Source of the DNA: Acanthopleura granulata
Taxonomy: Eukaryota > Mollusca > Polyplacophora > Chitonida > Chitonidae
Direction of reading: 5' to 3'
NCBI GenBank assembly: GCA_016165875.1
Contig: JABBOT010000004.1
Span: 19,684,007-19,748,006 of the forward strand
Length of the DNA: 64,000 bases
Within the stretch, counting starts at the first letter, position 1, and the number at the start of each line of letters is the position of its first letter. The notes beneath the pieces were generated by a model that worked only from the letters and a program-made list of their open reading frames with translations, made no database searches and had not been told where the DNA came from. The translations under genes were made by a program, and so were the position numbers. Below, in pieces: positions 8,949 to 56,900 of this stretch.

Positions 8949-11900
8949 AATTGTTCAAAAAGCCTGAAATATGGTTTATAAGGACCTCATTTATATTTAA
9001 AGATACAGTAAGCAGTTTTGAGTTTCATAACACAGTACATGTATATATAATTGGATAAACATTTTATGCAAAAACTATGTTACGGAGCCAATGCCACAAG
9101 TAAACGATTGTATTTCTAATTTTTAAAGTTAAGAAATGACTAAGTTAGAAGTTGCCCAGCCAACATGATATTTACGACCCCCCCCCCCCCCAAAGAGTAA
9201 CTTTAGGTTAAGCGATCTGATATAACAGCTGATTTCCGTTTCAAAACTTCTCGAGGTTCCATTCCTACAACTTTGAGAATTGTTGTCAATTGATCCTTCA
9301 GTGGAACTATTTTCAAGATTATTCAAGTGCCTCCTTTCTATGCTTTGTATGCCAAGAGGTACATTTTTTGATGTAAGAAATGAAGGATTGGACAATTGGT
9401 AATCTTTCCGGCCTCAACAGTGCAGTTCATTGTCCACTGGTGCCTTTGCGGTGACGTTTTATTGGCAAGAAGCATAGGTCAACCCAGTGACTCCCTATTG
9501 AGCGGTGAAAAGGTACCTGTACTAACTAGTATACTTCCGTCCTAACTTTCAGCTGACCTGACTTGAAGACGAGTGTAAAGTTGACTTAAAAAGACCAGTG
9601 AAAAGATTTCAGACCACGACTAGTCTATAGTGACGAAAATGCGTGAGGTTAGTTCCTGTCTCCCAAGAAATTGCAGGGGTTCACTTTGTATTAAAGACTT
9701 GCTTTCGTGGCAATGTTATCAACTTGGATATAACCATGGTTATAAAAAGGGGGCATCCGGGTTGTTCTTATGATGGCGATACAGATGATCGTACTTGCCG
9801 TCGCCTCGTGCGATCCTCTCAGCCCCCTAACCCCAATATCAGGGTTCGATGAAGCCTTTTTGGTAATATTAAGGTGACTTTACAATGCCTTCTCCTCGCA
9901 AAAAATGTTGGAATCGATCAAGCGACAAAATTAGCCAACAGCCTGTTCAGAACAGTCACGCCAACCAGGTGTTTTTTGAAAACATCAGCCAACGAGGGCC
10001 CGTCGATCAGCATACAAATGGGATATGTTCGCATGCCGATTTCATGCCTTTTAAAAACTGAAAAATTACATTATGTTGTTTTATGGATCTGATTGGAAAT
10101 TACCCTTTCTGTATGTAACGTTGACGAACAGTAACAAGATTTTTATATGCAGACTTCACCGAAGAACAATAACAGAAATTATTTGGACCATCTATCCTAT
10201 TAATTATCTGTGGACCGCAACCGCTCGAAGCGATTTGTCTAGCACAATCTGCCTATAAAGTTGTGGAAAGACACGAGTTTAATCCCGGAACAGTCGATTT
10301 CTGTAGAATTTACACAAGTAGACCTGGCTAAAGGATCACGAAGCTGACTTAACACAAGTTAGAGAGTCTTGTGGTATTATTTCTGGAGTTTCTGAATTTT
10401 AATTTTTGTCATTAAGGTTTAAGACAACTCATTCTATTACATGAAAAATTTAAGAGCAGTAAACTCTTCTTATGACTGAATCTGGTCGTCTAAAAGCAGC
10501 TTTTTGATCCCAGAGCCTGATCTCCGAGCAAACTTCAGTCTTGTGCGAAAACAAAATCCTTCCCAATTTTATTCAAAGAAAGCAACCAAAGTTGATGACG
10601 TCGCTCTGCAATCCGCTTACATATACCCAATATCAACAAAACAAGTAACATTTTGCCCCAGGTCTTTGAAGTTTATTTTACCTAGCATGCAAGTAAAACC
10701 ATATTATCTTAATCATGCACCGTAACAATCGGTATCAACAGTATAACATTTCTAGTAAAAGCGTCGAGCAGCCATGTGCTTATTGATCTACAGGTACAAC
10801 GATAAAGCCACAAAAAGAGCGAAAGGCTCAATTTTTATCCCATGGAGAGCCATGGCTTCTGAGACGATCAAGTAATGTGTACCTACGTGCGGCTCTTGGA
10901 GCTTCCAAACCGTTGTGGTATTTTACAGAACTAATAGTCTTGCCATATAAAGCCGCAGACATGAATCTGTTAAGAATTTGTTTTGATGACTGAATACTTA
11001 CCCCGAGAAATATAATTATAACCCATCCCCAACACCCCCAATGACACTAGCCAACACCCTGCTCTACCCGTTATTTACGTACATTTCTACACCCAATCCC
11101 GCACCCACGCCACCATTATACACTCGTACCCATCCATTTGACTAACACAGACTATAACATTGAGCTTCCGAAGAGCCGGATAACATGTGGTAATGTAGAC
11201 GGACGCTATCCGTTGAGCTATGTGTTCGTGAGGTACATGGATACATGGAGAATAAGGCTAACAGAAAGTACCTTACCACACACATCAATGGACAGAGTAA
11301 CACAACCTACGATCAACGCAAGGCACATACATTACATGGTTGAAATAGAGTTCTTCGTCTACATGCGTATTCTTACGATCCAACCTTATGTTTTAATTAA
11401 CAAATATCTAAATTACTGAAGAGAAAATAGCACATGTATCTAAAGATGCAGTTTTTTGGGCACAATAAAACGATCATACTCTATACACATTAAGATACAC
11501 TGGTGGCTGCAACAGCCTGTTTCAAATACCCTGCAAAGAAAGCAGGCTTTTAACCAGTTACCGGTATTCTATTCCCCCTAACCCTTCCTCCAAAATTTAT
11601 TTTGATCCTCCCACTGTAACACATTCTTAATTCTTTTGTAGTAATTACTCCCTCACAACAGTGCTAGAGTTTGACAGTTTTATATTGTTTCAGGTGTTAA
11701 GTCTTGTCTAAAGCGCATAAACGAGACTGTCTCGTTATCCTGGCTTAACTACTAAGTAGAGTGACAGACACACGCAAAAACGAGAGCACAGAAAAAAAAA
11801 GTAAAATAATAAATACATGCAAATAATTCTAATAAAATAACAAGCTTATGGCAATGTACGCTTAATATTAGAGCTGCCACTACTGCAATGTAAACATAGA

Positions 11901-14900
11901 TTATTCAGCGTTCAGGCATAGCCCTGAAACGGTCCACCGGAAGTGGCATCATTGTCAAAAGCCGCCAAACTCGCGTGTTTAAACACGTCTACGTACAATC
12001 TCTTCTGGAATCCTTACTGTGCTTTACACCATATTGTAAATTATATCAATAAAATTCACCGAATCAGTTGAAGTCTTAATGCACACATACTCTCACTCCT
12101 CTGAAATCACCTCCATCAATGCTTAAAGATAGTTTCCTCCATTTGTTGTTGTGTTGAGAAATGAAGTCATTGTTCGTTGTTTACCAGTCCTATAAATCGT
12201 TGATGAGCACATTGCGCACGCGGGAGATCACCCCTCTTGCAAACTGACCTGCATTTAAAACTGGACATATCCGTGACGTTTCTTCCTTGCAATCACACAA
12301 ACACACCAAGCGCATTCTTTGCCACCAACTGAATTGAAGCTCCAAGATCCATTTGCATTTCTGCGTTCCTGTTGAAAGGATCTCTGGGAAATTACTGTTT
12401 CTCGGCTTCTTGGATTTCCTCAGAAAAAGCAATGTCTCCTCACCACAAGAACAGCACTCTGCTGATGTTAGTTTTAAATCAGTCTTTGATTAACACTTCA
12501 ATGGTTGGTTGGCTTCCATTTCAAGCAGCACTTTATGGCATTGCAAAAACCTAGATCACACATAAGATTCATACTAAAGTTTGGACAGATAGCTGCTGGC
12601 TGTTTCCACGTTCAGGTCTTTCAGACCTCGTTCTACATCTATACAAACACTGTGTTCATCTGCCTCTTGAGAGAGAGATCTCACTAAAATTTTGAGATAT
12701 ATTCTGCTTTCCATGTGGTTTTGTTATTGAGTTACCCACGTTGTGCCAAGCAGCAAACATACACCTGGTCTAGATATCCATATAGGTATTAAACAGGCAG
12801 CTGTAGACATGGACAAGACTTAGAAGGATGACATAAGATGACAACATTTTATGTATTGGGCTAAAAATTAAGAGCATGCAGCTCCCCAGTAGATCATGAT
12901 TCCTTACACTAAAATTCACGGACATAGATTACCCTGGCTACCCTGCCCCACTCGCTAGATAGGGTGCCAATGCCCAATCACTCCCCCCAAGCTTTAACCC
13001 CTGTGAAGGGAAATGTCATAACTCTTTATCACTGACACCGAAGCAGTAAGGTGTTTAGAAGATGGCCCTAGCCTTGTGAAGATCTTGGCAGCATGCTGAC
13101 TTCATGGCCCGGTCGATGACTCCCTAAGCGAGCATATAAGTACTGAATCCCCCTGTCATGATGATTAATATATACTCTAACAATCCCTCGAGAGGAGAAA
13201 ACGCTTTTGGGACCATTATTGATAAGGGTGGACACAGATACATGCATTAACTGTCATGCACACAATGGGTGTAAACAAGTCTAAACGAGTTAATTAGGCT
13301 CCCACCCGATGTCACCTCCCACCCATTTCCGCGATGATACAAGCCTCGACTTGTGTGTACGCCATATGGCCAGCCCACCCTGTGACGTGGGCTGCCAATG
13401 GTTAAGGCTAAAAAACCCTGCCCCATTAAGATCAGGCTGTCAGCTCTGCGTAACCCCTGGGTGATGCTTCAGCCCTGAGGGGTGCCGCTTCAGCCGAGTC
13501 CCCTCCCCTACCGCCAACCCCGCCTGGCCCGGTGTGAAGCTCGACAGTGGAGACTACTCGCACGTCAGCTTAGATCCCTTTGCCCCCATACCTGAAATGA
13601 TAATAAAATAAAGTATTGTAAGAAATAATACTATCTCTAACAACAGAACAATATTTTTGTAATGCACTTTACAAATCTACAAATGTATTCGTTGTATCTG
13701 TACATTTCACGTGTGGGATGGTGACAAATTATTCAGCTTGTTTGTGCTTGATTTATTCCACAATGCATTGAACAACAATACTCTAAGGCTTCCCCAAACC
13801 TAAAGTGACATGTTACCTCTTCTCTAGGACTTCGCATCTTGTGTAAACATGTTAAGTCTGTGTAGATTTCACTCTCTCCTCACTTGTGGGTGGCATTTTG
13901 TTTGTTTACAATGAGCGAGTGTATGTTAATATACACATTATATTAATGTATGTTAATTCTGAACTCAGCTCATTTTTCAAGTTACTAGCTGTTTTAGCAT
14001 GTTCTGAATTGTAAAATGTTTCAGTAGAATTACTGAGTATAATTTATCACTTTGTTAAGAGCAATTTTTGATGTATGCAAGGCATGTTTTGCAGGCTATT
14101 CTTGCGGGATATTTCCCTAAGCTTTCAGTGCAGTGCTTGGAGTCAGAAGTAGTAGGACATTCAACTGTGTTTACGTTTCCTTCTGAAGTTAAATATTAGG
14201 TGCTATTATCAAATTTTATTACTGTGGGAATAATGCTCCTCAGAATATATTTCTATGTACATAGAATCGCTTTGGTCATGCTGATCGAAATAATTTTTAA
14301 TACGGCCTGCAACTGACACTGCATGATGTGGAACTGGGGATAGCTACACCTGAAACTGTTTGATCCCTTGAGAGCAATTTGTCAGTTTTCCTTATTCAAT
14401 GTAAATATTAGGCAATTTTTAAACTTCAAGAAAAACACTCTCACATAAGCACAAATGCTCTTGTAATATACAGTTCCTAGTTACAGTTTCCTGAATTTTT
14501 GTCTGGGAAATTAGTTCTCTAAATCTGGCCAATTGGTAAAGCCATGCCATGACTGTTTAACTTAGGTCATGTGACCAAAAGCCTTTGGAGTATAAATAGA
14601 AGAGCCTTGCCTGTAGTTGGGGTGATGCACAGCATCTCAAATGGTAAACATCTAATAATACATCCTTTGGTGAATACCACTACATTAAGTGGTAAATACA
14701 TGGATGATTGGATACTATATATAGATAAAATATCGTGGATTAATATGAGGAGTTGGGTTTCTGGAAGTTCTCATCTCCCACCTCACTAAATACCAAGCCT
14801 AATTCATCACAACACATGTTATGTATGGGTGATACATCAGTGAAAGTGAAGTATATAGCAAATCTACTTTGACTGCTGATGTCTTTGTGCTTGAATAAAG

Positions 14901-15154
14901 AAGTATGTGTTACAGCCAATACTGACTTATGTTAATTGATCTTGTGAAGGATCAGTGTGTTGGTTTGTAATATAACTATCCACTTGCCACCTTATAACTG
15001 ATTGATCACCTGTATTTCTGTGATTGGTGTTTACAGTATGATGATGACAAACATTCAAGTTTTTCATTCTCAGACAAGCAGTCTTCAATTAGATTATTAG
15101 ACCTTAACACATGATTTTTCCTGTTTCCCCATGGAACTTTTTGGGTGCAGAAGA
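8949..15154. other. gene-poor interval
   Basis: No open frame here has convincing splice context or a family match. It contains a run of 14 C at 9178-9191, a C-rich stretch near 11020-11130 and a GC-rich islet near 13300-13590 in otherwise AT-rich sequence. Untranslated parts of neighbouring genes or non-coding RNAs could be present. Confidence 0.5.
13300..13612. other. GC-rich islet ending in an A-rich tail
   Basis: Base composition rises sharply here (CCCCTCCCCTACCGCC, GCCTGGCCCGG), then the segment ends at GATAATAAAATAAAG. That pattern suits the 3' end of a retroposed sequence or a non-coding transcript with a polyadenylation signal. Frames are broken by stops, the longest useful one being about 45 codons, so I do not call a gene. 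Confidence 0.3.
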
Positions 15155-15160
15155 TTTATT
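15155..15160 (-). terminator. candidate TNPO1 polyadenylation signal
   Basis: TTTATT on the plus strand reads AATAAA on the minus strand, about 170 bases past the TNPO1 stop codon. A longer 3' untranslated region with a more distal signal is equally possible. Confidence 0.4.
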
Positions 15161-15327
15161 ATTTAGTTATTATTCATACATTTGGCATAAATACAGTTGG
15201 TATACATACCCCTACGAACAGTGCCAAAAGTATTTAATATTTGTATTTTGCCAAGAATCTTCTTGAAACCAAGTGACTGTTTTAAAGGACTTGTTCAGGA
15301 GGCATCTCTTACCAGGCCAGGTTAAGC

Positions 15328-49262
<33,935 letters not shown>

Positions 49263-50594
49263 CTTAGAAACTGCGCTTCCCCGATTGTCAGTCACCGGAA
49301 AATGCCGAAGACGAAAATGTGAAAGGACAAAAACAAAAATATTATTAAACAGAAAGGTACTTATTTTTGTTGATCTTTTTCGGGATCAATATTAGTAGCG
49401 TAAGTAAATTTAAATAAAGTGATCACATTAAGTAGTCTAATTCCGAATGTTCCCGACCACAGCTCATAAAATGGACGACCTAAGTCATACATAACAGAGA
49501 ATACGATTGGTTCACGATTGGTCGATTCCCCTAATGATGATTCAAAACTGCATCGTACTCGTTTCAACAAAATCCCTGTACAAATTTGTGAACAACTGTA
49601 AAGCTCTGACGCCTTCACACAATAATATATTTATCACAGACGACATTGCAAATCGATATATTTCTGCGCCTTATAAAAGTAGATAATAACCAATGAAAAT
49701 GCATGTCTCTTTTACCATGGCTGGTCATAATATTTTGATTTTCGTAACAAACACATGAGTCACCATGCGGTCTGCTTAACGGTGTTGTTGCTTTATTATT
49801 CCCGCCAGGTCTTGGCGTTTAAATGATGACAGCAGGGTATATTTAGCTGTTCCATCATGGCCCAAGCTGTCCGGGCGACAAAAACTAAGTGACTGATGCG
49901 CCAAGGGCCAGTGTGGTGATTCTCATGTCAGCTATCTGAAGCCGTTTTCGAAGGAAAACGTCAAATCTTGGCTCTGTGAAACGTCCATCACTGGCTGGTT
50001 AGTGTTGAGTTGCCCTGACTGACGAGAGTACAGCATTCTTATATTCAGGGAAAAGCGAGTGTTGCAAGAAAATTAGCCATATGTAACAGAGGTGTTCATA
50101 AATGCCAGATATCAGAATAATTCGTAATTCATAATTATCATTAACAGGTAGACCCTAACTAGTGTCTAGTAGGACTCAAGTTCAATTAAATTATTTACCT
50201 GCCATATCAGAAATAGACCCCAACGTTTAATTTAATTAAACTGGGTAGGACCCTACTACGTTACTTGTCAAGAGTAATCCCCTTGATACTCCTGAAATGC
50301 CAACCTGACTTATTTTTATGTTGTCAGAAAGTTCATCAGGTAGTTATATGGTAGGTGGTTTACCATCTGAATTTAATAATTTACTTGTTTGTACTTCTTG
50401 TGATCAAAGTCAGTGGGACGGAATATCTGATACTCCCCATGGACTGCATGGCCTACCTCATACTTGTTGCCCTTCGTGTTTGGGGGTGGGGGAAATGGCA
50501 GTTTTTTGTTTTTCAGCAGCCATCAGCTGAAGCTAATGACAACAAAAGCGCTTTTAATGGGTTTTTGTGTTTCAGAGGTGGAATATTGGGGAAC
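49263..50594. promoter_or_regulatory. divergent intergenic region between TNPO1 and FBXW9
   Basis: The start codons of TNPO1 (minus) and FBXW9 (plus) face away from each other across 1.3 kb. The TNPO1 ATG sits in a YY1-like AAGATGGC motif. An acceptor ending at 50575 implies an untranslated 5' exon of FBXW9 further left; the GTAAGT at 49400 is one possible donor. No TATA box stands out on either side. A shared or back-to-back promoter is inferred. Confidence 0.45.
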
Positions 50595-50943
50595 ATGTCA
50601 GGTTCTGAGGAGAGAAATGATGAGAGAAAAGCATCTGGAGACGCCATGCCTACTGACGAGAGTTCTTATGCTCAAAGAGAACTAGAGAGAAATGCTGCTG
50701 GTGGACTCAACATGACACATCTTTCTGAAGAATTTCCGACCCCAGGAGCAGATAACTCTGAAGCTGGCCTTGAATCTTTGCCATTGGAGCTGCTCATGCA
50801 TATTTGTTCTTACCTGGATGCAAAATTCATCACAGACTGTTTAAGTTGTGTAAGCCAACCATTTGAAGACATTCTCTCTGTGGACAGTTATTGGAAAGCA
50901 AGGATATCAAGTCGTTGGCCAAAGATATACCCTGCTGTCTCAG
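50595..50943 (+). CDS. FBXW9: FBXW9 exon 1 (F-box)
   Basis: Residues 1-116 plus one base. An acceptor TGTTTCAG ends at 50575, so the exon begins with 19 untranslated bases. MSGSEERNDERK is the first ATG after it. The F-box occupies about residues 60-108. Donor GTACTA. Confidence 0.9.
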
Positions 50944-53900
50944 GTACTATAATTATTTATATATTATATATATTTTAAGGGATTTTTTTTGGTTATTGAT
51001 TTAAGAGTTTTTATGATTTTGAAAATAAAACTTTTACTTGTTTTGTGTGAATGATTCAGTGCAAAATTTTTGACATTTTGTGAGATTACAAAGATAATAA
51101 TCTTGTTGGAAATGGTCTTGCTGCCAGTGGAATTTCCAGCTGTGCAGGAATACAGGTTAGACTGATCTCAGCTGCTAGTAATCCTTGTGATGCATGTTTA
51201 ATGTTTGAATCCTGGCTCACAATTTTGTGGACTAAACTAAAAGTTGCTCAAAATAGTTCAGTACAAAGTGTTGCCTGCCAGCAGCCTGCAGATGGTTGTT
51301 GCTTTCCCCAGGGCACTGCCTGGTTTCCTCCTGCCATAATGCAGGCTGTCATGTTACTGAAATATTCTTGAGTCGGGCATAAAACACCAGTAAGATGATA
51401 AATAAATAAATCTAATGTGCCCTATCAGTTGTGTTTTTCTCTTGCATCTGACTTAGAGTGTAATATTCATGTACAAGTACATACTGTTCACTGAAAACAT
51501 TAGATGTGTACTGAAGTGATAGGCTGTTAACTTTATAGAATGAATACTATATGCACTACTTGTAAGTGCAAAATATTTTGTACTCCTGTCCTCATGTTGA
51601 ATTGATTTATACGCACCACTTCATCCATCTATATATATTTACAGTTGAGGACTTTGACTGGAAAAGTGCATGCATAGAGAGAGAGGAAACTTACCGCATA
51701 TGGTCCAAACCGGAGGAGCATTTAGAGCACTTTTCATACAACTCGGGTATCTTTGCACCAGTTGACTGTGTTCATATTCTCAAGGTGTGTACGTAGTTTG
51801 ATTCATCAGTGTTTCACCACTGCCGTGACACACTTGACATTTATGGGACATGTACCATAAATGACATCAGCAAACCAGTTACTAAAACAAATGGCAGAAT
51901 ATATACTATATCATATTTATAAAGCCTTCTCTGGCTTATTGCTCTAACAAACTTGTTGAAAGCCACCAAACTTTCATCATAGAGGTGTGTTGTTTAAGTA
52001 TGGTTCCCACCAAACAGGTGATGGCTTTAGTTTAGGGGATATTTGGTATACCTGGTGATGTTCAGTAGTTTCTAAAGCCCTGTTTTCTCCAGCCATTAGC
52101 ATAACTGCTGTCATATACATGAAAATTTCTTGAGTAATATCGTACACCTATCACATCGATAAAGGAAGGAATTTTATTTAGCGGTAGTTCTTTTTGTCAG
52201 TCTGTTAGTGCTGTGTAAGACTTGAACACGTTGACTGCTGGCCACACCCATCCTTGCCACCCCCATAAGTCAGCTGTGGATTATATTACTCCTGGCCTGT
52301 TGTTCAATTTACTCAAAGTGAATTCGGTGTAGGTTTTACTATGAACCACAGGGTTGGGAATACCATACTACAAGATATCTTGTAAGCTGGTGGTGTGACA
52401 GAAGTGAATGACCTTATATGTCATTCAGAAGTTATCTTGTAGTAGATTGGGTACGAGGTAAGTCATAGCTGGCATATGTAATTGACAGTGCATGTGACAC
52501 CACCAGTCTAAGAGATAACTTGTTTCCATGGGTACTCGCTCCGTGTGTGTTTAGTATATCATTCACCTAGTTTTTCTGTAGCAAGATACTATGAGACAAA
52601 TGAAAAGAGACAGTTTCTAGGCTTGTTGCTGCATTTGGGTCCAGTCACCTACAATAGAACATTACTGGAGCACTAAAGAACTGTATAGAGCTACCCTTTT
52701 CAGTGCTGTGATGAGCTGCAATCGGTTTCAGCTGCTGTTACGTTTCTGGCATTTGACAGACAATACACTGGTAGATGTTGATGATCGCTTTTACAAGTTG
52801 AGGCCCATTCTCAGCCATTTCAGTGACATCATGAATCGTATTTATTGTCCATCGATGAATCCATGATACTTTGGTGTGGGAAATTGGTCTTCCGACAGTA
52901 CTTCAAAAATAAACACCATAAATGTGGCATAAAGTTTTTTGAATTATGCCTATCTGATTGATTGGTTATTAGGCTGTGTGTTTACATGGGGTCAGCTGCC
53001 ATTGTCATGAAACTGTTAGAAGATTACCTGGATAAGGGTCACACATTACCAATCCATTGGCCTAGTAAAATGTCTAACCAACTGATCAACTTAGATTTGT
53101 GGCATGCTCCAATTTAGTGGTTTGTAAATGGAAGGACAAGTGTGACGTTCTTTGTATCAGCAACATGCGCAGGGTAGAAATGACAGATGTTATGAATCGC
53201 CATCGCAGACCTAAAAGACAACCGAATTTTGTCCAGGATTACAACGATGGCATGTCTGGTGTTGATAGGTCTGATCAAATGCTAACATATTACTCTGCCC
53301 TAAGGAAGACTCTCCATTGATACAAGAAGATGTGGTCTTCACATTCTCGAGGTGTGTATCATAAATGCTCACACCTTATACACTCATAGCAACCCAGGAA
53401 ATGAAATGACATTGCTCAGTTTCAGAGAAGCCGTCACAGCTCACCTCCTTGGTAATGACATGAGTGGCCTTGGGTCACCATCTGCTCGCTTACCTGTGGA
53501 AACATTCCATTATCTAGAACATCTGCCTCCATCAGAGAAGAAGCTAAGAGCTACAAAGCCATGTTGGGTTTAATCCAAGGCTGGACATCGAAGGGAAACT
53601 TGATACATGTGCTCAAGCTGTCCTGAGAAATTAGCATTGTGCGTGGATGTATGCTTCAAACGATACCATCTAGATTAGAAACCCCATGTATTCAGGAGTA
53701 ACGTTGTCAAAATAGACATGAAGAGCAGTCTCATATTTAGAGCTCTCATTGTTACACTTGGCTGTTTAGTCCAAAAATACTGTGATTTATGGACAATGGT
53801 ATCCACAAATAGAAAATTTGTTGGGGTTTTTATAATGTTTCCTCAAATGGGTTACCTTTCATGGCCATGAATAGGCTACTTTAAAGCAGAGGGACTGTCA

Positions 53901-56900
53901 TGAGACTAATTTCCGTCACATTACTGTGAGAAAAATAAAGCCTAATTGAATTGATTTTCTATTATATTTTGGATTGCTTATTTTCTTCACCAGTAAACTA
54001 CTTAGTGCATAGATCATGCATAATATACAACAGGACCTTTCACCAAGCTTTTTACCACATCATGATTTTGATAACTCGTATTGGCAAGATGTGTGACACC
54101 GCTTACTACAAGATATCTCATTTTTGGCAGTCAACGTGTTAACATAGGAACACTGTATTGATGTATTCTTTGCAATTGTTGTGATACATACCGGTATATA
54201 TGTATTTGTTAATGATGTGATTAGTAATGAAATGTTAGTACGAGTATCAAAAAGCCAAAAGAGTTAACCAAATATTTTATTCAAATCTTGTCTTTATTCT
54301 TTAGGACCAGAGAGTATTTGCATCTGGCTCACGAGACCGCTATCTGAACATTGTTGATGTAAACAAGCTGGAACATGGAAATCCTGCCTCCATGAAATCT
54401 GCCAACCTCCATTCATCTGTTGCTCACAAAGTAAGAAGAAACTTTGTTGAGAAACTAAATCTTAAAAAAAACTTTTGTGTGGGTTGCTTATGTAGTTATC
54501 CTCTCATTTGAGTTTATCCGTCTTGAGTTTAGTAACATTTAAGGTAATTACTGTTATTAGTTTATTCCGGTTCCATTGTTTTTTTATAGAAACATTACAA
54601 ATTTGGACATGTTAACTGTTACAAGTTCGGCAGTGTAGAGTTTTAGTTTTATTAACAAATTCAGTGATGACCAAAATATGATGAAGTCTCATGTGACGAA
54701 GTGTATGTACTACATTTAGTGTGACTGTGGAAAACTCTGCTCAGAGATCATTTCTGGTCAGTAGTCTTTCATACCAAATCATCTCAAAGTTATGTGGTTG
54801 TGACATGCTAACTTAAGGCAAATTTTAAGAATTTCATGGAGGTAGGTGGATGAAAATCATACACAGAATTGAGAAAATGGAACTGAAATAAAGCTAATAT
54901 ATAGGAATTTGTTGACGAGTAAAAATATACAGAAATTTATTTAGTGTTGACATCTGAATCAGTGACAAGTTCCTAGGAAAGGTCATGGGAGAGATAATAT
55001 GACATTACACATTTCTGTTAACCAACAGATCAATAACTCACAAAATATGTGTTGCACAGCCCCTTTTCATCATCATGTTACATGTACCTTCTCTTTCTTG
55101 TGAATAAATGAATGATTGTGGCTTAACTCCACATCTGTAATATCGCAGCTATACTGTGGCGACACTTGCTGCCATACCGTGGCGACTCTTGTTGCCATTT
55201 TGTAGCGACTCTTGCTGCCATATCTTGGTGACTCTTGCAAGTGATATATGGATTTCTCTGTTACAGAAAATATTAACTGTTTCCAAAGCCATTTCAACAT
55301 GCCTCAACATCAGGCTAACTGCTAACAAGAACATACTTCTACTTTGTCATGTGCAGGGTTGGATCTGGTCATTGGCCTCTCTGGACGATTTGCTGTGCAC
55401 TGGATCCTGGGATACCTATATCAAACTCTGGGATCTTCAAGCTGGTTGCTCCCTAGTCTCTCAGTTCAAGTAAGCACACGTAATGTTTATGCACACATAA
55501 TACTCTATCAACCATGTGAAGCAACTATTTTAGCATTTTATTTCTCAATACAATGTGGAGCTTAGGATGCATTCTAATGTATGAAAGTGTGAGCAAGCTT
55601 CTCAGCTGTCCTCATGGGGCAAAAAAATGGTCCTAAACTACATCATTGATAAGGCAGTGATGGCATCAACTATGATATTTTATTTTTGGTGGGGTGAGGG
55701 ACATAGCTTTCTTCAATTAATCTTTATCCCACAGTGCATTGTCTCATAGCAATATCCTTTATTGGAGATATATAAAATGCTCACATAATATTACCTGTTG
55801 CAGGTGTAATTCTGCCCTGTTAAAATTATACATTGAACCTGGGATGATCATGGCAGGAGGCTATGACAAATGCTTGTACATGCTTGATCCTCGAGATGGC
55901 AAGATCAAGAAGAGGCGTTCTCACCGACAGGCAGTCCTTTGCTTGGCTGTGGACGACAGATTTGTGATAACTGGTAGTGAAGACAAAACCATCTGTGTTT
56001 TTGACCGCCGAGCGGATGCTGTGATGAAAACCATTCCTGTGAGTTTTACCTGAAAAGTCCTTTTTTGGTGTGATTCTGAACTTCCGCAGTCTTTTCCATA
56101 TCCTTACATTGTCATATTTTTAGCTATTTTTTGTGTTTTTAATCAGGAAGTTATTTTTTTCGTGGTGCCATGTAGACAGCCGTACAAGTCAATGTCATTT
56201 TCTTACGAAATGGTGAACTAATGATACAAGAGACCTGTCCAAAAGCAACCAAGCCACATGACATGTGAGACTCATTATCTTTTCTTTTTGAAATATTTAC
56301 ATCTTATTCATCATCCTTTCCATATCACATGAGTGTACATGAATGCTGTGGTAAGTGTTGTGAAGTTATGAATGACAGATTCTGTACATGCTGTTCTTTC
56401 ACCTTCAAACAAAGTTAACAATTATTTTTCTCAGTTACTTTATTTTAATGTCATGGGTAAAATTATATACTCATTGAGGAGAAACAAACTGTAATTGCCT
56501 TCTAAGAATTCTTTGAAGTGCCAGTTCATCTGACGTTATTTCCTGTGGATGCGGATGTAGTGAAATAGTAACAGAATAATTACAAATGTATAATTTGACT
56601 CTGTTTTTCAGATGGAGAGCTATCCAATGTGCCTTAGCTATGGGGAAAACCAGCTGTGGGTGGGAGACAAAAAAGGCCTCATTCACCTGTTTGACACATA
56701 TAGAGGCGCATTCGAACAAGTCCAGGTAAATGGTCATTTTTTCTGAAGATAAATCATATTTAGTTATATTTTTAGGATACTGCAAGACATACATCAGTTT
56801 TCATTGTGCCAATTAAGAAAAAAGAAAGCAAATGGAAGGAAGAGTAATGCATTGTCCTGGGCTGCTTTCAGAATGCTTGTTTCATTGGCTCATTGGTGCT

